Of a stretch of 6,860 nt of DNA, positions 6,088-6,860 are shown in pieces. The position numbers were made by a program, and so were the translations under genes. Source of the DNA: Clostridia bacterium (GTDB lineage: Bacteria; Bacillota; Clostridia; Lachnospirales; Cellulosilyticaceae). The DNA lies in assembly GCA_029256345.1 (NCBI GenBank), contig JAQSYC010000089.1, positions 1-6,860 of the forward strand, given 5' to 3'. Numbering within the stretch: position 1 is the first letter of the stretch; each line of letters begins with the position of its first letter. The notes beneath the pieces were generated by a model. It was given only the letters and a program-made list of their open reading frames with translations. It made no database searches and was not told where the DNA came from.

Positions 6088-6093
6088 AAGGAG
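6088..6093 (+). promoter_or_regulatory. Ribosome binding site deciding the ruvA start
   Basis: AAGGAG at 6088-6093 is nine bases before the ATG at 6103 and only three before an in-frame TTG at 6097. The spacing selects the ATG and removes the two extra N-terminal residues of the longest reading. Confidence 0.85.
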
Positions 6094-6102
6094 TAGTTGG
6101 TT

Positions 6103-6699
6103 ATGATTACATATCTAAAGGGCAGAGTGGAAGAAATAAATGAAAATGCTCTAGTTATAGAGGTTTATGGTATAGGATACGAGGTGTTTTGCTGTTCACA
6201 GCAATTTTACGAGCAAATGGAAAGTAAAGCCAGTGTAACATTATATATCTATGAACATATCAAGGAAGATGGGCATGATTTATATGGCTTTAGGCATAAA
6301 GAAGAAAGAGAGCTGTTTAAAAAATTAACAAGTGTCAGTGGTATTGGGCCTAAAGGAGGTATGCAGATTTTAAATACTTATACAAGTCAGGAGATTATAA
6401 GTATTATTTTATCAGCAGACAGTAAGGCCTTAAATAAAGTAAGTGGAATAGGCCCCAAAACGGCTCAGAGAATCATTTTGGAGCTTAAGGACAGCATTGG
6501 GAAGATGGGTCTTTATGGTACAGAATTACTGCAGGCAGTTTATCTGGGAACAAGCACCCAAAAGGATGATGCAATAGAGGCACTGACTGCTCTAGGCTAT
6601 GGGGCGGCAGATGCTAAAAAAGCTGTTAGTGCTATTTTTGATGACCGTGATACCAGTGAGCAACTTATTAAGAAAGCATTAAGTTTATTAGGATTATAG
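6103..6699 (+). CDS. ruvA: Holliday junction branch migration complex subunit RuvA
   Basis: RuvA forms tetramers that clamp the four-way Holliday junction and load the RuvB motor during recombinational repair. From ATG 6103 it has 198 residues, the normal length. Domain I, an OB fold, begins MITYLKGRVEE and holds the acidic pin Glu55-Asp56 in KEDGHDLYGF, which helps separate DNA strands at the crossover. Domain II carries two helix-hairpin-helix DNA-binding motifs, SVSGIGPKGGMQIL (77-90) and VSGIGPKTAQRIILEL (113-128). A flexible linker follows, and domain III (about 153-198, with DAIEALTALGYGAADAKKA) is the RuvB-binding module. It is followed after 15 bases by ruvB, as in most bacteria. Its own promoter with a LexA box indicates DNA-damage induction. 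ruvC is not seen here, as expected for Bacillota, where RecU usually does that job. Confidence 0.97.
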   Translation: MITYLKGRVEEINENALVIEVYGIGYEVFCCSQQFYEQMESKASVTLYIYEHIKEDGHDLYGFRHKEERELFKKLTSVSGIGPKGGMQILNTYTSQEIISIILSADSKALNKVSGIGPKTAQRIILELKDSIGKMGLYGTELLQAVYLGTSTQKDDAIEALTALGYGAADAKKAVSAIFDDRDTSEQLIKKALSLLGL

Positions 6700-6700
6700 G

Positions 6701-6706
6701 AAGGGG
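6701..6706 (+). promoter_or_regulatory. Ribosome binding site deciding the ruvB start
   Basis: AAGGGG (6701-6706) begins one base after the ruvA stop codon. It is eight bases from the ATG at 6715 but only two from an in-frame GTG at 6709, so ATG 6715 is the better start. Confidence 0.7.
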
Positions 6707-6714
6707 CAGTGAAA

Positions 6715-6860
6715 ATGGATAAAAGAATAATGTCTTCAGATTTGCAGCTAGAAGATCATGAAATAGAAAGTAATATAAGACCCCTTTCACTGAATGAGTA
6801 TATTGGACAAAGTGCCATAAAAGAAAACATCAAAATTTTTATAGAAGCGACTAAAAAAAG
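6715..6860 (+). CDS. ruvB: Holliday junction branch migration ATPase RuvB (5' part only)
   Basis: The first 48 codons are present and the gene runs off the window. RuvB is the AAA+ hexameric motor that drives branch migration of junctions held by RuvA. After a poorly conserved acidic leader (MDKRIMSSDLQLEDHE) the sequence reaches the family hallmark IRPLSLNEYIGQ (residues 21-32), followed by an amphipathic stretch ending IFIEATKK. The Walker A, Walker B and sensor motifs lie beyond the window and cannot be checked. The position 15 bases after ruvA, with its own Shine-Dalgarno site, indicates an operon sharing the LexA-controlled promoter. Confidence 0.95.
   Translation, partial: MDKRIMSSDLQLEDHEIESNIRPLSLNEYIGQSAIKENIKIFIEATKK

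Noticed and set aside
6097..6102. TTG start for ruvA
   Set aside because: Only three bases from the Shine-Dalgarno site; the ATG at 6103 has proper spacing and begins with the usual MITYLKG-type RuvA N-terminus.
5180..6260. GAACATAT half-sites near 5187 and 6254 as further LexA boxes
   Set aside because: The second half-site GTTC is missing in both, and they lie inside coding sequence.

Overview
The window looks like chromosomal DNA from a low-GC Gram-positive bacterium (Bacillota), most likely of class Clostridia and possibly a Lachnospirales-type organism. The signs are AT-rich sequence, all genes on one strand with short gaps, purine-rich Shine-Dalgarno sites, a DUF896/YnzC-family small protein, a Gram-positive-type LexA box, and a sequence-divergent second type IIA topoisomerase pair of a kind I recall from Clostridia. 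The placement rests on family character only; no search was run.

Layout, all on the + strand. The 3' end of an unrecognised gene (2-106) closes with a strong intrinsic terminator (111-144). A roughly 150-base spacer follows, carrying a candidate sigma-A promoter (233-261). Next comes a tight series: a GyrB/ParE-like topoisomerase subunit (296-2263), its GyrA/ParC-like partner (2292-4436), glutamate 5-kinase proB without a PUA domain (4455-5252), a DUF896 small protein (5267-5494), and 5-formyltetrahydrofolate cyclo-ligase (5475-6050, overlapping DUF896). Gaps are 28, 18 and 14 bases and then an overlap, with no terminator between genes, so these five are probably one transcription unit. At the end of the cyclo-ligase gene a second promoter (6039-6067) abuts a near-perfect LexA box (6068-6083), followed by ruvA (6103-6699) and the 5' end of ruvB (6715 to the window end).

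Functionally the window combines DNA topology (type IIA topoisomerase, probably a topoisomerase IV rather than a gyrase because the GyrA box is missing), proline and one-carbon metabolism (proB, cyclo-ligase), and Holliday-junction processing (RuvAB). RuvAB has its own damage-inducible promoter but could also be read from upstream, because no terminator separates it from the cyclo-ligase gene.

I found no mobile element, CRISPR array, tRNA or rRNA. This is mostly a core-genome region. The points most worth a second look are the unusual active-site and quinolone-pocket residues of the topoisomerase pair and the compact SOS promoter of ruvAB. I see no strong evidence for a wholly new system.
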